Assembly: GCA_905250075.1 (NCBI GenBank)
Contig: CAJNOP010000410.1
Coordinates: 65,345 to 129,344, forward strand
Direction: 5' to 3'
DNA: 64,000 bases
From: Rotaria sp. Silwood1
Lineage: Eukaryota; Rotifera; Eurotatoria; Philodinida; Philodinidae
Part shown: piece after piece, positions 1 through 15,981 of the stretch
Position numbering within the stretch: position 1 is the first letter of the stretch
Layout: every line of letters begins with the position of its first letter
The notes under the pieces: model-generated
Database searches by the model: none
What the model was told of the DNA's origin: nothing
Seen by the model: the letters and a program-made list of their open reading frames with translations, nothing else
Program-made: the position numbers and the translations under genes

Positions 1-1508
1 CAACATTTCTAACAACATCATCAAATGAAGAATAATTAACTCGAATAAAAATCAAGAAGTCATTTGCTAATTTTATGTTCTATTTTTTTTGTCCCTCATT
101 ATATATTCAACATGAATAAGATAAATGTATCTAAAAAAATACAAAACTTATTTTGCTTCTTTTTGTTTATACAATGAAATTCAAGTAATTTGAATACTGA
201 TTTTGTCCTATTAGATTAATTATTTATGGAAGAAGAAGAAGAATAGCATTTTAAGATAGTAGTATGTAATCAATGTAGAAATCTTTCATAAAATCATTGG
301 ATAATCTTGGAAAGATTTAGGTTTTGTTTTTGTATTTAATCAGGTCTAATTCTAATAGATAAAGTCAATTATCCAATGAAATTTTTTACGCATATTAACA
401 CGGAAATGAGATCGAACATCACCATAGAAATCTTTAGTTTCTATGAAAAAAAATAAATAAATAATCATTCGAGCTGCTTTAGAAATTCTATATAATGAAT
501 AATTTTATGAAATATGTTCATTGTACTAGACGTATACTCTTATTTTTTTTTACAATGAAACTATAAACTAAATCTATCAATAAGTTTAGAGATTACTCAA
601 AAATATAACTTGATGATCTTAAACACAAGTGGTGAACATAGAATTTTAACATAAAATATTTTACAAATTCTAACTTCATCTGATGTTATAATCCATTAAA
701 TTGAAGTTATTTTTTTTCTCTTTAGTTTTATAGAAAATAATTATTTGAAATAATGCTAATTTATATAAATAAATAAAATTTTTGTAGCCTTCAACAAGAA
801 TTCTTATTATCAAAAGAGAAATTTATGTTTTATTCAAATCAAATTCGTTCCAAAGATCGTCTATTCATTTTAATCTCTACTACATAAGTTACACAAAAAA
901 AAACAATACACTATTTATTTCTTCAGTAAACGTAAACAGTATGACAAACTTTTAAAACAGCTCATTAATCTTGATTAATTAAATGAATTTATAATTGACA
1001 TATATATATATTTTTTTCTTCCTATGTATTTTCCATCTATTTTATATAAGAAATATTCTTAAATTTTCACTTTTCTTTTCAAAACATCAATATAACATTT
1101 TCCATTATATCTAAAATACATACATATATTCACAACAACAAAAGCAAAACGTTCACACAACAGAAAAGAAAAAGAATTTAGAAACAGAACAACAAAGAAA
1201 AAACAAAACCATAGCTCGATTTTTTGCTTTTTTTCAAAATATTCTCGTCAGGTTTAAAATGTTTTCTTTTTTTTGCACACATTCACACAATCAAGGAGGT
1301 GTATATATATATATAATTACAACGACACATAATGTAAACATAATTCACTGACACAAGGATTTTTCTTTTTTTGTTTAAATCACGTTACAATAACATTAGA
1401 TATTAGAAAAAAAAAAGAATAAACATCTCACTACTAACAAACATGATGCGAAATATATTTTCAAAAATTAAATAAAGAAAATGTTTGACATTGATGAACA
1501 TTTTTTTT
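1..1508. other. AT-rich sequence with no gene recognised
   Basis: Downstream of the PDE6D stop codon. It contains many poly-A and poly-T runs and short TA repeats, and no reading frame or repeat that I can support. Its right end probably includes the PDE6D 3' untranslated region. Confidence 0.5.
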
Positions 1509-3431
<1,923 letters not shown>

Positions 3432-3916
3432 ATTTTGAGTTTAAATATTCTAAAAATAATAAAATATATCAAAATTTTTGATTATATATTGTCCAATGAT
3501 ATTTATTTTTCCTAGGAAGTATAAAGAAATTTAAATCAGTTCGTCGAATCTAGAGCGTGATGCTTAGAAAAATATTTTACGTGTCATCTTATTTTTTTTT
3601 CTTCTCTCTCGTTTATTATCGTTCTTCTGTCGAGAGTTCTTTTACTTGAATTTCCTTAAGAAAAAGAAAAAACGTTTTTCTTAAGCAACCATAAATTGTG
3701 CGTTACTATTAACAACACTTCAAAGAAAAACCTAATATATATATTTTTTTAATGAAAGCGACATCCGCATGCATGTTTCTGTTAGACTTTTTTATTGGTT
3801 CTGTAAAGGAACCATTAATATACTGCAACATTTTTTGTTTGTACTTTTATGTTTTTTTTCTTCTCCTCACTCAACAATCATTCATTTATTTTAGATCCTA
3901 AGTGCTATTGTTAAAA
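3432..3916. promoter_or_regulatory. Intergenic region between divergent PDE6D and malectin
   Basis: A 485-bp stretch separates the two start codons, so it must hold both promoters and 5' untranslated regions. It is AT-rich with a pyrimidine-rich strand bias near 3590-3660. I cannot assign a specific TATA or initiator element. Confidence 0.5.
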
Positions 3917-4966
3917 ATGATATCTTTATGGTTATACATTTGTTTAACTTGTTTTATTCAACAATATCATACATCCGGTATTATGGATAATGTTGTTTTT
4001 GCTGTTAATTGTGGTGGAGAAGCACATACAGATATAAATGGTATAAAGAAAATAGATTTGAATTTTAATGTATTGATATTTATCTATTTTTTTGTTTTTA
4101 GGAATAAAATATCGTAAAGATTATTTAAAAGCTGGTATAAATTCTGATTATGGACGTAATTTAAATATAAATCGAGTACCAAAAGAAGATATGATACTTT
4201 ATCAAACTGAACGTTATGATTTACAAAAATTTTCATATGAAATTGATTTAAATGATGATGGTGATTATGTACTTTGGATGAAATTTGCTGAAGTTTGGTT
4301 TAATGGACCAAATATGAAGGTTTATATATATATATATATTCATATTGAGTTAAATAATTTACAAAAAAAAAATAAAACAAATTTTTTTTTTTTTTTTTAT
4401 TTTTTTAAATTCAAATTAGGTATTTCAAATTATTCTTAATGATGAACATTCGATTATTGATGAATTAGATATATTTGAAAAAGTTGGTCGTGCAACAGCA
4501 CATGATGAATATATTCCATTTCAAATAAAAAATAATCGTCTTGTTATTAATGGTCGTAGTACATCATATTCAGGAAAATTAAAAATTACTTTTCAACGTA
4601 TTGATCATCGAGATAATCCAAAAATTAATGCATTTATTATTTGGCGAGGTTCAATTGATCGTATGTGTCTATGAGAGAGAGAGATAAAAAGAAAAACATA
4701 CTTTTTTTTTTTGTAATTTGTTTTATTAATTTTTAGAAATTCCAAAATTACCACCAATGCCTACAATGGAAATTCCTGATGAACCATTAGATGTTGAAGA
4801 AGATGATGAATTACCAGCTAAACCAACAAATGTAAAACGAAATGTTAAAACAAGTGGACCAAAAGTTATTGATCCATATACTGAAGATCAATCAAGTTCA
4901 TTAATGCCATTATTAATAGCATTAGCTGCTGTTATACCAATCATTTTTTGTCTCTGTCGTTTGTAG
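3917..4966 (+). CDS. MLEC: Malectin, ER membrane glucosylated N-glycan lectin
   Basis: Four exons (3917-4040, 4102-4319, 4420-4660, 4737-4966) give 270 residues. Malectin binds di-glucosylated high-mannose N-glycans in the ER lumen and takes part in glycoprotein quality control with ribophorin I. In order: a hydrophobic signal peptide (residues 1 to about 20), the malectin domain (about 30-190) with FAVNCGGEAHTDINGI, ILYQTERYD, GDYVLWMKFAEVWF, IFEKVGRATAHDEYIP and a DNPK motif, an acidic linker (DVEEDDELP), and a C-terminal membrane anchor ending FCLCRL, exactly as in vertebrate malectin. An in-frame GTG lies 15 bases upstream of the ATG at 3917; the ATG gives a good signal peptide and is preferred. 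The third exon begins after a very T-rich intron. Confidence 0.97.
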
Positions 4967-7900
4967 AATGATAATTTCATTATTTAGGACAATTTCGCCT
5001 GTATTAACACCGTCCATTTATCAAAAAAAAAAAAAAACAAATATGAGAATAAGCCAACAAATAGATCTTTAATGCGTTCTATTTTTCTAACAATCATCTC
5101 TAATGATAATCTCGCTTTTTTTTTATTGTTGCTCTTGATCATGATAAATAGTGTCGTCCGCTTAAGGTGCTCATTCCGAAAACAAGTTTTAGATTTTTAT
5201 TATGTGTGCGTATTCATTTGTTAACGAACAGACATAAACTTTAATCAATATGTGTTTTTTGTTTTTTTTTTCATTTATTATAACAAAAAAGGAAACTTTT
5301 TATAATACAAAAAAAAACAAACATTTATTTAACTTTTTGATCTATATTAATAGCATCTGTAATGTTAAATATAGTCTTCTATTGATATTAACTAGAAAAA
5401 GAAAGGAAATCGTCTAGAAAGCTTTTTCTATTGGCTTCTTATTTAGTCATAGAAAAGGAATGAAAGAATTAATAAAACATTAAGTTCAAAGTTGCATCTA
5501 GTTAGTGCTGATAACTTAATAAAATTGTTACTTATTTCAAGTCATCCTACAATGCGAAGAAGCATGAATTTATTTAATTTGTTTAAAACATTGAAGTAAT
5601 ATATTTATAGCATATTATTTAGAGTGCTCCATCACTAGCATTATGATAAAAAAATTCAAATATCTTTACTCCAATGTAATCGAACAGGCTGCCATTTTGG
5701 TTAATGATAGAACTTTATTCAAAGTTTTCTTCATATAGATAATGTAAGTAAATACTCCTATTAAGTATCGTTATTGACCTCACTAAAGAAATTTATCTCT
5801 TGTCAAGTAAGAAAAATATAATGTGAAGTATTTCTATAGATAATATTTAGTTATCACCTAAGAGAACAGCAAGAAGAGATCAAAACAAACTTTATTAATG
5901 ATGCAAATAGACCAAATTTTCAGAAGTAATTAATTGGAAAATCAACAAATAGAGTACTTCAAATTTTAAAACATGGAACATTGTTTTTTTTGAGGCAATG
6001 GGCAAGTTAGTACCCAAAAGTCTTTAATCGTACATCTTAATTTTCAGACACGAATTAAAGCAGTTAAACAAGCTACTTCTGAAATTTTGTTTTATTTGTA
6101 TCAATGCTGTATCATTCATAAGATTTGTTTTGATTTCTTCTTGCTATTCTCTTAGATAATAATTAAAAATTATCTATGGAACACTAGACATATATTGTTC
6201 TATTTGATAACAGATAAATTTTTCCAGTGAAGTCAACAATGACACTTAATTATGTGGAAGCAGAATGAACAAATTGCAATCTCTCATCGTAATGCTATTT
6301 ATGGAACATTCTGTGTATTTTAAATAGTATGAAACAAGAACCATAGTGTCGAAGAGTCAGTCATTATCCTCATCAGGTTTCTGCTTTGAATTCAATTCCT
6401 TTCACCGATGATAACATGTGTAACACGACTCATAACAAGTTCCACAAAAGTGCTGTCGCGAGCAGATCTAAATAATATTGGTGGATACGAGCTACATTTT
6501 TTTAAATTCTGAACAATAACACCATGAGTTTTGGAAAGATGTTAGAAGTGTAGAGCATGAAATTCTCTATTTATTGATGCCAAATACTCTCAATCGGAAA
6601 TAGAAGTTGATGATACACAGACGTACACAAATCAATTAATGCTTACCGAGAATATTCGAGACCATCGTTAGACGGTTGAGTAACTGTAAGTTTTTTCAAA
6701 TTTTTGTCGATCAGAAAACTTATCAAGAAAATAAAGGCAGGACTTTTGCAAAACAAAAAATGCTATGTCTCTTGAGCTTAGAACGAAACTTTTGGAACAT
6801 GCTTGTAATTTTTAAAACAGAAAACAACAATGTTTAGTGAGTTATTGTGTCATCCGTTAAACATCAAATTCATGCTCATTTTGCCTAAGTAGAATTCAGC
6901 ATTTTAAAACACCGATCAACTATTGTAAAACTACGCTTTTTCATCTGTATGTTATCCTTGAATATCTACGACGTTGTAAATCAAATATAGAATGCTTTTT
7001 AGAATTTAACAATCGGAGACAAGTGTTTTGTGTTCATTTGTATGATATCAGAGAGTTTTCTATTATTTGAAATTCTCTTATTTTTCTTTGACAAAAATTA
7101 TGCTTGCTCTTTCTCATCATTCTTTTTTTTCTTCTTTGTACATATCCATCAATGGTAGAATATGAAACCAAGTATCGAGTCTAGGTGAGACTAGACTCAA
7201 GTAAAATGTTTTCTTCAGGGTGGAACCGGAAATAGTTCTCTTAAGAGTAATGCGAGATGGAATGAAGAAAGTTTTGAGGAGATACAAGACACAGGTCAAA
7301 CAATCTTTTCTGCTTCGGGTTCTAGTCATTATAAAATACATAAATGACTTTTTAACGTCTGGCATTCATCTCGATGTATGAGTTACTTTCTAATGTAATG
7401 CTTTAAAGAGTCATAATGAGAAAAAAAGTGCAACACTGGTTTTAAATAAGTCAATGATTTACTGTTCGAATCCCATATATGACAGAACATAGAGGAAACT
7501 AGAAAAAAAGGAGGGGATATTAGACAGTTGAGACGCAAATAATTACTTGCTTGTCTAAATAACTGCTAACGGAAAATGTGATTATATGTATATATGATGA
7601 CATGAAGATCGAAGAACGATTAATAGAAGAAATAATGTAGAGAGAACAAGAATAAAAGATTCCAGCGTGTAACAGACGCACAAAGTAGCAAAAACAACTT
7701 GAATAAGATAGAGAGGAAATGGAAGAGAAAAACGACTAAAATATAAATAAGTCTATAATTATACAGGACGAAACAAATGGTGAAAATAGAATATGAATGT
7801 AAAATTTGCAAAATTAAACTTTCAATCTTTCTTGAAACTATTCTTACTAACCGATGAAATTGTAATACCCATCTAAAGTTAAATAAAATTATAACTACTT

Positions 7901-10888
7901 TATAAATAAATAGTGTTCAGTTAGTTACCATAATAGGATAACAATTCTTCATCTATACTGTACTACTTCAAAATGAATTAATTGAAGAAAATCGACAAAC
8001 AAATGATTCGTTCAAGAATATTAATCACAGATCATTTTTACAACGGCTGTATAAATTCGTAACATCATTTGTTGCCTCTACTGTATCTTCTAATCACTTA
8101 TATCTGATTATTTGCTCGATGTATGAAAAAATGACTTTGTATCGTCCATGAATGTTTCAATGTTTTACAAAATGAGTGACATGAATTTAGAATGTAACGA
8201 AAATATTACACAACAATGTTTTATTTGGAATTCATAGCCACATGTAACTGAAGTAATAATTTCTGTCGCTTTTAGTTCCTGAACAACAGTCATTATTATC
8301 TGAAGGCGAATACTTCCGTTCCTTTACAATCATATCGTTATTACAATATCAATCTAATCTTCTTTAAAACTTATGAAAGGGACTTTACATTGTACGAAAT
8401 GTAAATAAGAATATAAAAATTAGTGATCAAACAATTAGATTCATCAAGGTCACAAAAACTTTTACACAATATTTTGTTCTATATTCTGACTAACTGAAAC
8501 TATTATTAGAAAGTTGGTTTGAATTAAATACACCATTAAGAATAATCAGCTTCGTTTAATAACAAGCAGATATTGAACATAAGCTAAGTTTATGGCAATC
8601 TGGTTCCTGTCCATAAACTTTTAAAAATCTTAACTTACAATCTTTGTTGATATTTCAGCAATAGATATACTAAACTCTATCTGGTAAGATAAAATACTGA
8701 TTTAATGGTGAATTAAATACTCTTTATTTCATAGGTAGGAGAAAGAAAAGGTAGGGTCTTCTGGAATAAACTTCGCTTTAAACAGAAACTTAATTAATTA
8801 AAAGAAACGTTTTTATTAATAATGCCGTGAAGAAAACAAAAATAATGTAGAAATATCAGATAAATCACATGAACAAAAGATTTTAAAGATCTCTATAAGA
8901 CCAAATAGAAATATTTATGTAATCTTTAATTTGAATTATCTACTTCTACGAAAAAAATGTAAATATCATATCATGTTCGGCTCAATGCAATAGACACACT
9001 GCGCACTTATCTTCATCAGCAAAGGCTTCTTCGAATTTGTAAAAAGCCCGTTTCTCAAGTAAATCTCAACTCAAACGATAATCAACTTTGACTTTGAATA
9101 CTTATACACTAATATCCAAGTGAACAAATCGAAGACTTCTGAAAATTTTGTTTAAAATCACTTCCTGTCACTTTCATGCTCAAATATGCTTTCAAATCGA
9201 TGGAATCAGTATGAAAGCCCATATATCTTAATCTCAACAGCTGTTTTCACAATTAAAAACGGACAAAACATAAAAGATTTTTTTTATTAATCAAATTTAA
9301 AACGTACTGATGATAAGTGCACATTCTTTCAATTTTTATACCGTTGCGAAACCGAAAATTCGCAAACTTCTGACAGGTATTATTACAGCAGGCAACAATT
9401 CGATTGTTCCTATCAACATATTGGGCCTGCTTTATTTCAAGAAACATCACACATGAAAAAAGTGACTTATAGTGGAAATGCGCAACAGTCGAATATAAAT
9501 TATTACGCCCAATTTTAGTTTTATGAAAAACAGAAATACCAATGTAGTTTATTTCAAGTCATTAAAGCATATGGAACAGCCAGCCAATATTAGAAAAGCA
9601 TTTAAGATATTAACAATATTGAATATTGATAGAGTTTAATAAAACTAATACTCTTGATCGATCTATCTATTTTTTTACTGAATAAAGATCAAAATTTTTC
9701 TTCTACTAACAATTATTCTAGCATTCATTGTTACCATATAAAAAAAATGTTTATATCATCAAACAACCATTTCGTTTTATTTCTAACTTATTAGATGGCT
9801 ATAAATATCTCGAACATCCTATAAGTTAAAAAAACGGATCTTACAATAATATTAATTAAGAACTAAACTAAGAATAGAAACGATCATCAAGTTTTCATCT
9901 GAAAAAATCTCTAAATGCTCTTCATTTTTTTCTCTATATTAATTTTCGTCAGAAAAATTAAAAATTGATATGAATGCAAGGAAAGATAACTCGAGGTCTG
10001 GTTTTTCATAAACGACATGATTTTTTTTTAGTACATTGTCTTGTCCAAACACTTAAGATCATTCCTGTTATTTTCTGCTTGATAAATGTGTTTTTTTTAG
10101 AAAAAAAAGGGAGCTATCTTTTTTTAAGGTTTTTCTCTGTTAGTGCTTGTTTGATCACACAACCCAGAATTCTCCGCGGACCTTCATTCTATATATATAA
10201 TTTTTTTTGGTTTACAAGAGCATGTCAATATCCAAGACATCACAGAATCTCTTTTTTTGAATTAATCTTTGTTAATATTATATATAAAAAAAAGTACTTT
10301 TATAATTAGAGCGCCATATAGTTGAATTTTTCGAGACACCGCATTTTTCATTCTTTTTCTCGCCTTAAAAAAGTGAGGATTTAAAAAATTGTCATGCCTT
10401 GCATTCGGACATGTTCTTTTTAGCAAAAGAAATTAGTACAATAGAATGCAACCCCATAGCGATTTTGCAGTTCTCAAACGAGTTGTTTGTGAGCCTTGTT
10501 TGTTGAATATCTTTCAAAAACGTCATAATATAGACCTGAAAATTTTATCATAGCCTTTTCACTACAGCCCCAACTTATTCTAAAAATTTCATGCGATTTG
10601 AATATACATGACCCATGATCAATTTTTGAGAGATAGTACTTGAAGAACTGCTGGATGATCAACTATTTGAGAAATATGATCTAAATCAGACAATAAAGAA
10701 TCGGAACGAACTTCTAAAGTTATTTTAATCGGAATATGTTAACACTGAACAGCTATTGGATGGTGAAAGATAGAATTTTTCAAATATATTGAACAATTTT
10801 CCATTAAAAAAAATAGTCTTTTACCACGAATTCTTTATTATATTTGCAGACCAACTTTTCAATGATGATAGTTTTATTTTATTTAACA
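4967..10888. other. Gene-poor AT-rich region
   Basis: About 5.9 kb with no conserved coding exon that I recognise on either strand. The short reading frames present (for example 7117-7365 minus and 9253-9450 minus) show no family motif and no splice-linked continuation. The start of the region is presumably the malectin 3' untranslated region. No repeat structure was found before the element at 10891. Confidence 0.45.
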
Positions 10889-10890
10889 TA

Positions 10891-11638
10891 CAGGGTGTTC
10901 CAAAAGTCCGGGCCAAAAGTAAATTAATAGAATTCCACTATTTATCAAACTTAATCAACCGATTTTTTTTCCAATAATAGATATCAGTGTGAAGTTTTTG
11001 TTTGTCTGGACAAACTTGACAAATACTGTTGATAGTTATAACTTTCGACTAAAACATCAAAAGCAGTCCTTTTTTGAGCCACTTTCTAGTGTTTCTCTTT
11101 CAATATCTCAATTTCTTGCGTTTTTTGTGACTTTTATATACGTCACACCTTTCGCTGTTGTTTATATGCATTCGTTGTGATATGTCGGTGCAAAATAAGC
11201 CTAATAATGTCAAGTTCCACGACCTTGAAGGTCTTGAGATCGGTTTGTCTTCCTCAGCTCATCAGTCATCATTTCAAAAGTTAAAACGATCTTATGAGCT
11301 TCGTGATCTTAGACGTTGACATTATTAGGCTTATTTTGCAATGACATGTCACAACGAATGCATATAAACGATAACATAAGATGTGACCGGTATAAAAGTC
11401 ACAAAAAACGCAAGAAATTGAGGTATAGAAAGAGAAACACTAGAAAGTGGCTCAAAAAAGGACTGGTTTTGATGTTTTAGTCGAAAGTTATAACTTTCAA
11501 CAGTATTTGTGAAATTTGTCCGGGAAAACAAAAACTTCACACTGATATCTATTATCGGAAAAAAAATCGGTTGATTAAGTTTGATAAATAGTGGAATTCT
11601 ATTAATTTACTTTTGGCCCGAACTTTTGAAACACCCTG
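10891..11638. mobile_element. Mariner/Tc1-like foldback element (non-autonomous)
   Basis: A 748-bp element that is almost entirely a long inverted repeat. The left end CAGGGTGTTCCAAAAGTCCG is mirrored by the right end, which reads CAGGGTGTTTCAAAAGTTCG on the minus strand. Each end is flanked by TA (10889-10890 and 11639-11640), the target duplication of the Tc1/mariner superfamily. The arms run about 310-320 bp each and meet near 11264; the short unpaired centre differs between arms. The two mirrored reading frames at 10989-11180 (+) and 11349-11540 (-) simply reflect the arms. No transposase is present. Confidence 0.8.
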
Positions 11639-11640
11639 TA

Positions 11641-13847
11641 GATATCTGATTGCAAAGTTTACTTCAACAAATTAAATTTTCTCCAGAGATTTTTTCAAAA
11701 AACCTTCATGAAATAAAAAAAAACATATCTGTATGAATAAAACACACGATGTCTAGATAATTATTACTTACTTAAGTAGTTTAAATAATAGAATTTAAAG
11801 ACAAACAAACAATCAGCAGAGGAGCAACTTAGAAATGAATTCAACACCTATACAGAAACTTATGTGTGAGGTAACAATGTAAGTGCATTTTTTTTACTTA
11901 TCATGTACTCATATTTTAATATGTATTTTATTTATTCTCTAAATAAAAGTCAACTATTACTAACTCTGATGATAATTCTTTGATGGGTGTAAAAAAAAAA
12001 CAAGGTAACTATTTATTTAATAGAATAGCAATAAGAATAAATATCATTTCTAGAATCTGTTCGAATTGAATTAATACTGAATATGAATTACAGTAAGTAA
12101 TTGAAACACAATATTTTTATTTCTCGATTTTATTTTCGAAGAAAATCATAACAAAAAAGATATCATTATATATTACAAACGATTAGTAAGTATGGAACGA
12201 TGCATAAAAAAATTGATGTATTCTATCCAAAATGATTTTGGCTTGAATTATTTAAACTTGATTTTGAAATTAAATAAAATAAGAAGAAAATATTGACTTC
12301 CTGTAACTATTTATTCATCAATCGGACTAAGTAATTTGGATTTATGCTTTTTCATAATAATTATTTGATTTGATACAATGCTTAGAGGACTATTAAATCA
12401 TTCTAAAAAAACTTTCATTGATCTGATCATGATTCGTGTTATCGAGGATGTAATACTTCCCAATCGTAGACAATTTTTCTTTTTCCTGAGCAGTATTGAT
12501 ATTTTCTTTTTGCACTCTATTAAAAGAAAGATATTCTCCCTGTGCATAATGTCCCGACACTGCACACTCAATGTTTATTGCTTTAGATGATCACTGACAA
12601 GAGAACTATCCCAACTGACAATTGTCGTTTGAGCTCATACTAAACCTACAAGCAGATCTTTGTAAGACTGAACAAATTCTGAAAGAGTTCGTCTTCATGG
12701 ACGTTTTATGTCTTCAACAAAGAAACAGATTTTCATATTAATAGAAATAATAAATTATTATATCAATATTGCTTAATAGGTTAGATATGAAATATTTATT
12801 ATATAATTTCGAAGTAAAAATCTATTTGCTAGACAGTCTATTTGATTGTCTTTTATCCTTTTAGTCGAAGTAAAATATGATTTTCTATCCCATCAATATT
12901 TTTTCACTAATGATTCGAATGCATAGTGACATTGATTCTAAAATATATGAATATGTTCTATATAACTCAAAATTTTTATAGGTCAACTCATAGCAATTGA
13001 ATATTTTTTGAAATGAATTCCTTATTATAATCTATTGCATAGTTTTTATTGTTTATTTCATGGTGCTGAATAGATGAGCTAAATTTTCAAATGAATTTTT
13101 CATCTTTGAAAGCTTTAGAAGAATATCGATTTGTACATTTTCAATCTCATTTTTGAAATCTTTTATCTTTTTGAACTGAGCTTCTTTTTCTCCTATTCTT
13201 TTTATAAGATATTTCAATACTGATATCGATCAATAAATATAAGTCTATATTTAAAAAAATACCTTAAACATGAGTGTCATAAGTCGATTACTAGAAAGAG
13301 AAAATTTTATTAACAACATGCGAATATATTTTCAAGTCTGTTTGAACAAAAAAAAAAAAATGTTATTACTCAATTGACAATTGTATTGTAAAAATAATGA
13401 TAAGTTTTCCCGAGTTTACAATTTTAGGTGTTATTCTCAAATTGTGAACTATGACACATATTCAATTGGAATGTAAACAAAAGATTTTTTTTTTGTGAAA
13501 TAATTCTTATTATTTAATTTTAATATATTTCAATTATTATTCTATTAGCAAAGGAGCTCAAAAATAAAACGAGCTTATCTCATTTTCATTAATTAATCTC
13601 TAGAACGAATTCTAATTTGACTGGTAATAGAAAATTTTCATTTTTCTTTCATTCTGATTGGTACTAATAATTTGTTAAATGACGAATACTCATTTTTCTG
13701 TATCTCTCTCTCTCTCGCTTGCTTCTTTTTTGAGCACTGTTAATTGGTTTATTTGTATTCAAATATCGACAAGCAATACATACATTGCTCATTTTGATCT
13801 TTGCCTAAGTGTGTGTGTGTGTGTGTAAATTGAGAAGTCAAGAAAAT
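11641..13847. other. Gene-poor AT-rich region upstream of the forkhead gene
   Basis: No coding exon was recognised. A CT-rich tract lies near 13703 and a (GT)n microsatellite at about 13809-13826, ending 21 bases before the forkhead start codon. The promoter of that gene should lie here, but I see no unambiguous element. Confidence 0.45.
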
Positions 13848-14887
13848 ATGAATCCGCATAACCGTAAGTGAATTCAATTGACGTAATTTGTTAGACAACA
13901 ATCGCAGCTTTCTTTTATTTTGTTTATTGTTAAATATCTTTTATGTTATATTTAAATAAGCAATTTCTTTCGAAAATATATTTAGTTTATTATCAACAAC
14001 ATTCTGAATATCCGATAGGTATGAATAAACATCAATTTCATGATTCAGGTATTGTTGATGAAGGTCTATCTGATGAAACTGGTTCTATAGAAGATGATTC
14101 AAATCAACAAGATAATCATTCTGGTAAGATAAAAAAATATACTTCGTATTATTTTTGAAATTCTATTATTAATATAATAGATATAAATGATATACCAAAA
14201 AAACCAAATCAATCATATCTTGAAATAATTGCAGAAGCTATATTAAAAGCACCTAATCGTATGATGCAATTATATGAAATTTATAATTATTTTCAACGAA
14301 AGTAAATTTTGTTTATTTTATTTTTTCAAAATAATCTTTATTTTAAAAAAAAATAGATATCGATATTTTGCTGAAGATATTAATAAATCATGGAAAAATA
14401 GTGTACGACATAATTTATCATTAAATGATTGTTTTATTAAAGCAGGACGTGGATCAAATGGCAAAGGACATTGTATATAAAGATTTTTCTTTTTACACAA
14501 TAACTAAATAAAAATTTTTTAGATTGGCGTATTCATGAATTAGCTGAAAAAGAATTTGAACAAGGTCGTTTTCGTCGTCGTCGTTATCGTCAACAAATGC
14601 GACAATTACAAATGCATTCTCAAACATATGATACACAATCAATGTCATCATATTATCCTTCAACATCATATTATATGTGTTCACCACCACCATCATATCA
14701 TAGTATATATCCAACTTCAAATAATTCATCTGAAAATCATTTAATTTCTTCATCGGAAACCTTAGGAACAATGTCAAATTCATATCCATTATATGATCCA
14801 TATTCATCATCGTATTATACAACAAATTATCATCATCATCCGATGGCTTTGTCATATACAAGTCAAAATGAATCAGCATCTTTTTGA
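13848..14887 (+). CDS. Forkhead transcription factor, FoxQ2-like
   Basis: Five exons (13848-13863, 13986-14123, 14181-14301, 14357-14472, 14523-14887) give 251 residues. The first exon encodes only five residues plus one base. The forkhead DNA-binding domain (about residues 58-150) includes [19 protein letters not shown], the recognition helix [20 protein letters not shown] and the wing [16 protein letters not shown] followed by GRFRRRRYR. The GRxxNGKGHYW.IH and basic RRRR ending are typical of FoxQ2, a family used in anterior/neural patterning, which is why I prefer FoxQ2 over FoxD or FoxI. The N-terminal 50 residues are acidic. The C-terminus is rich in Ser, Tyr, Pro, His and Gln, resembling an activation domain. 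No EH1 Groucho-binding motif is evident. Domain assignment is certain; the subfamily call is moderate. Confidence 0.9.
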
Positions 14888-15981
14888 TGCTTTTTTGTAC
14901 TTTGTTGAAAAATTTAAATTTTATTTTTCTTCTTGTGATTATTGTGTCTCTTTTTTTTCCAATAGAATAAATTCTTTACGTTTGATATTCATTAATTGTA
15001 AATAAAAATGTTTAATGATGAGCGTGAATGATAAGCAGAAACTATTTCAAGACGATTAGTTATGATAATTTAACCAAAAAAAAAAAAACGATAATAATGA
15101 ATTTATAGAACGCGATCAAACACAAGAGTAACAAAAGAAAAAAACTTCTTGTCGGCAAAGAATAGAATTAACTTATCGAAAAAGAAAAATTTATCCTAAA
15201 GGTGTTGTTATGATACTTCACACGTAACTCAACATCATTTCTCAATTAAACAAACAAACAGCAGGAGGTAATAAATATATTTCTTTGTATATTCATAGTT
15301 AAGATTAATCCGATATTCTCTATTTCTTGTTTATTGTCTGTCTATATCGAAATTGTTAACTAGATTAAAAATAATATTTATATTTCAATTTATTGAAACT
15401 AATTTACTTATCAAATAAAACTAAATGAATGTAAAATAGCTTAGAAATAAGATATATTACATAATGATATAATTTAATAGAAAATCATTATTTGTTAAAT
15501 TGTTACAGATGAATTAGAAGCAAAAGAATTCAATATGTTTCGAACAACATTGATAGTTATTTTTTAAATACAACAATTTCTTAATATTTCAAATGATATT
15601 ATACTATATTTGTTGAAGTTTTGCTTCAAAAATTAATTTTCTCACGGACTTTTAGAACACTTTATTCTAAAATAAGACTAAAAAATCATTCACTATGTAT
15701 ACAAAGTCTTTTTGATCTTAGTATCAATAATATCGATTTTGCTTCTACTACATTATCTTTATTTTCATTGGTTAATATGATTTACTGTTTTTTTCATGAC
15801 ATATTGTCAAACAAAACGAAGTAAATAACTATTCTGCTTGTTATTATTTAGCACTCGTTTATTGACATTATTAGTCTGATTCAATCGGAGATAACATCAA
15901 GTAATATCTCCATAGTTGATCCGGATTGTTTTGAAAGACACTTTTTTCTTTATTCATTTTATATAAACTATTGACTGAAAT
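14888..15981. other. Intergenic AT-rich region
   Basis: Follows the forkhead stop codon. It includes the probable 3' untranslated region and then AT-rich sequence. No coding exon or repeat was recognised. Confidence 0.45.

Noticed and set aside
7117..7365. 82-residue minus-strand frame in the gene-poor region
   Set aside because: No family motif, no neighbouring exons and no repeat relationship found; cannot be distinguished from chance.
14493..14879. 128-residue minus-strand frame
   Set aside because: Antisense shadow of the last forkhead exon; Asp/Asn/Met-rich because of reversed CAT/TCA codons.
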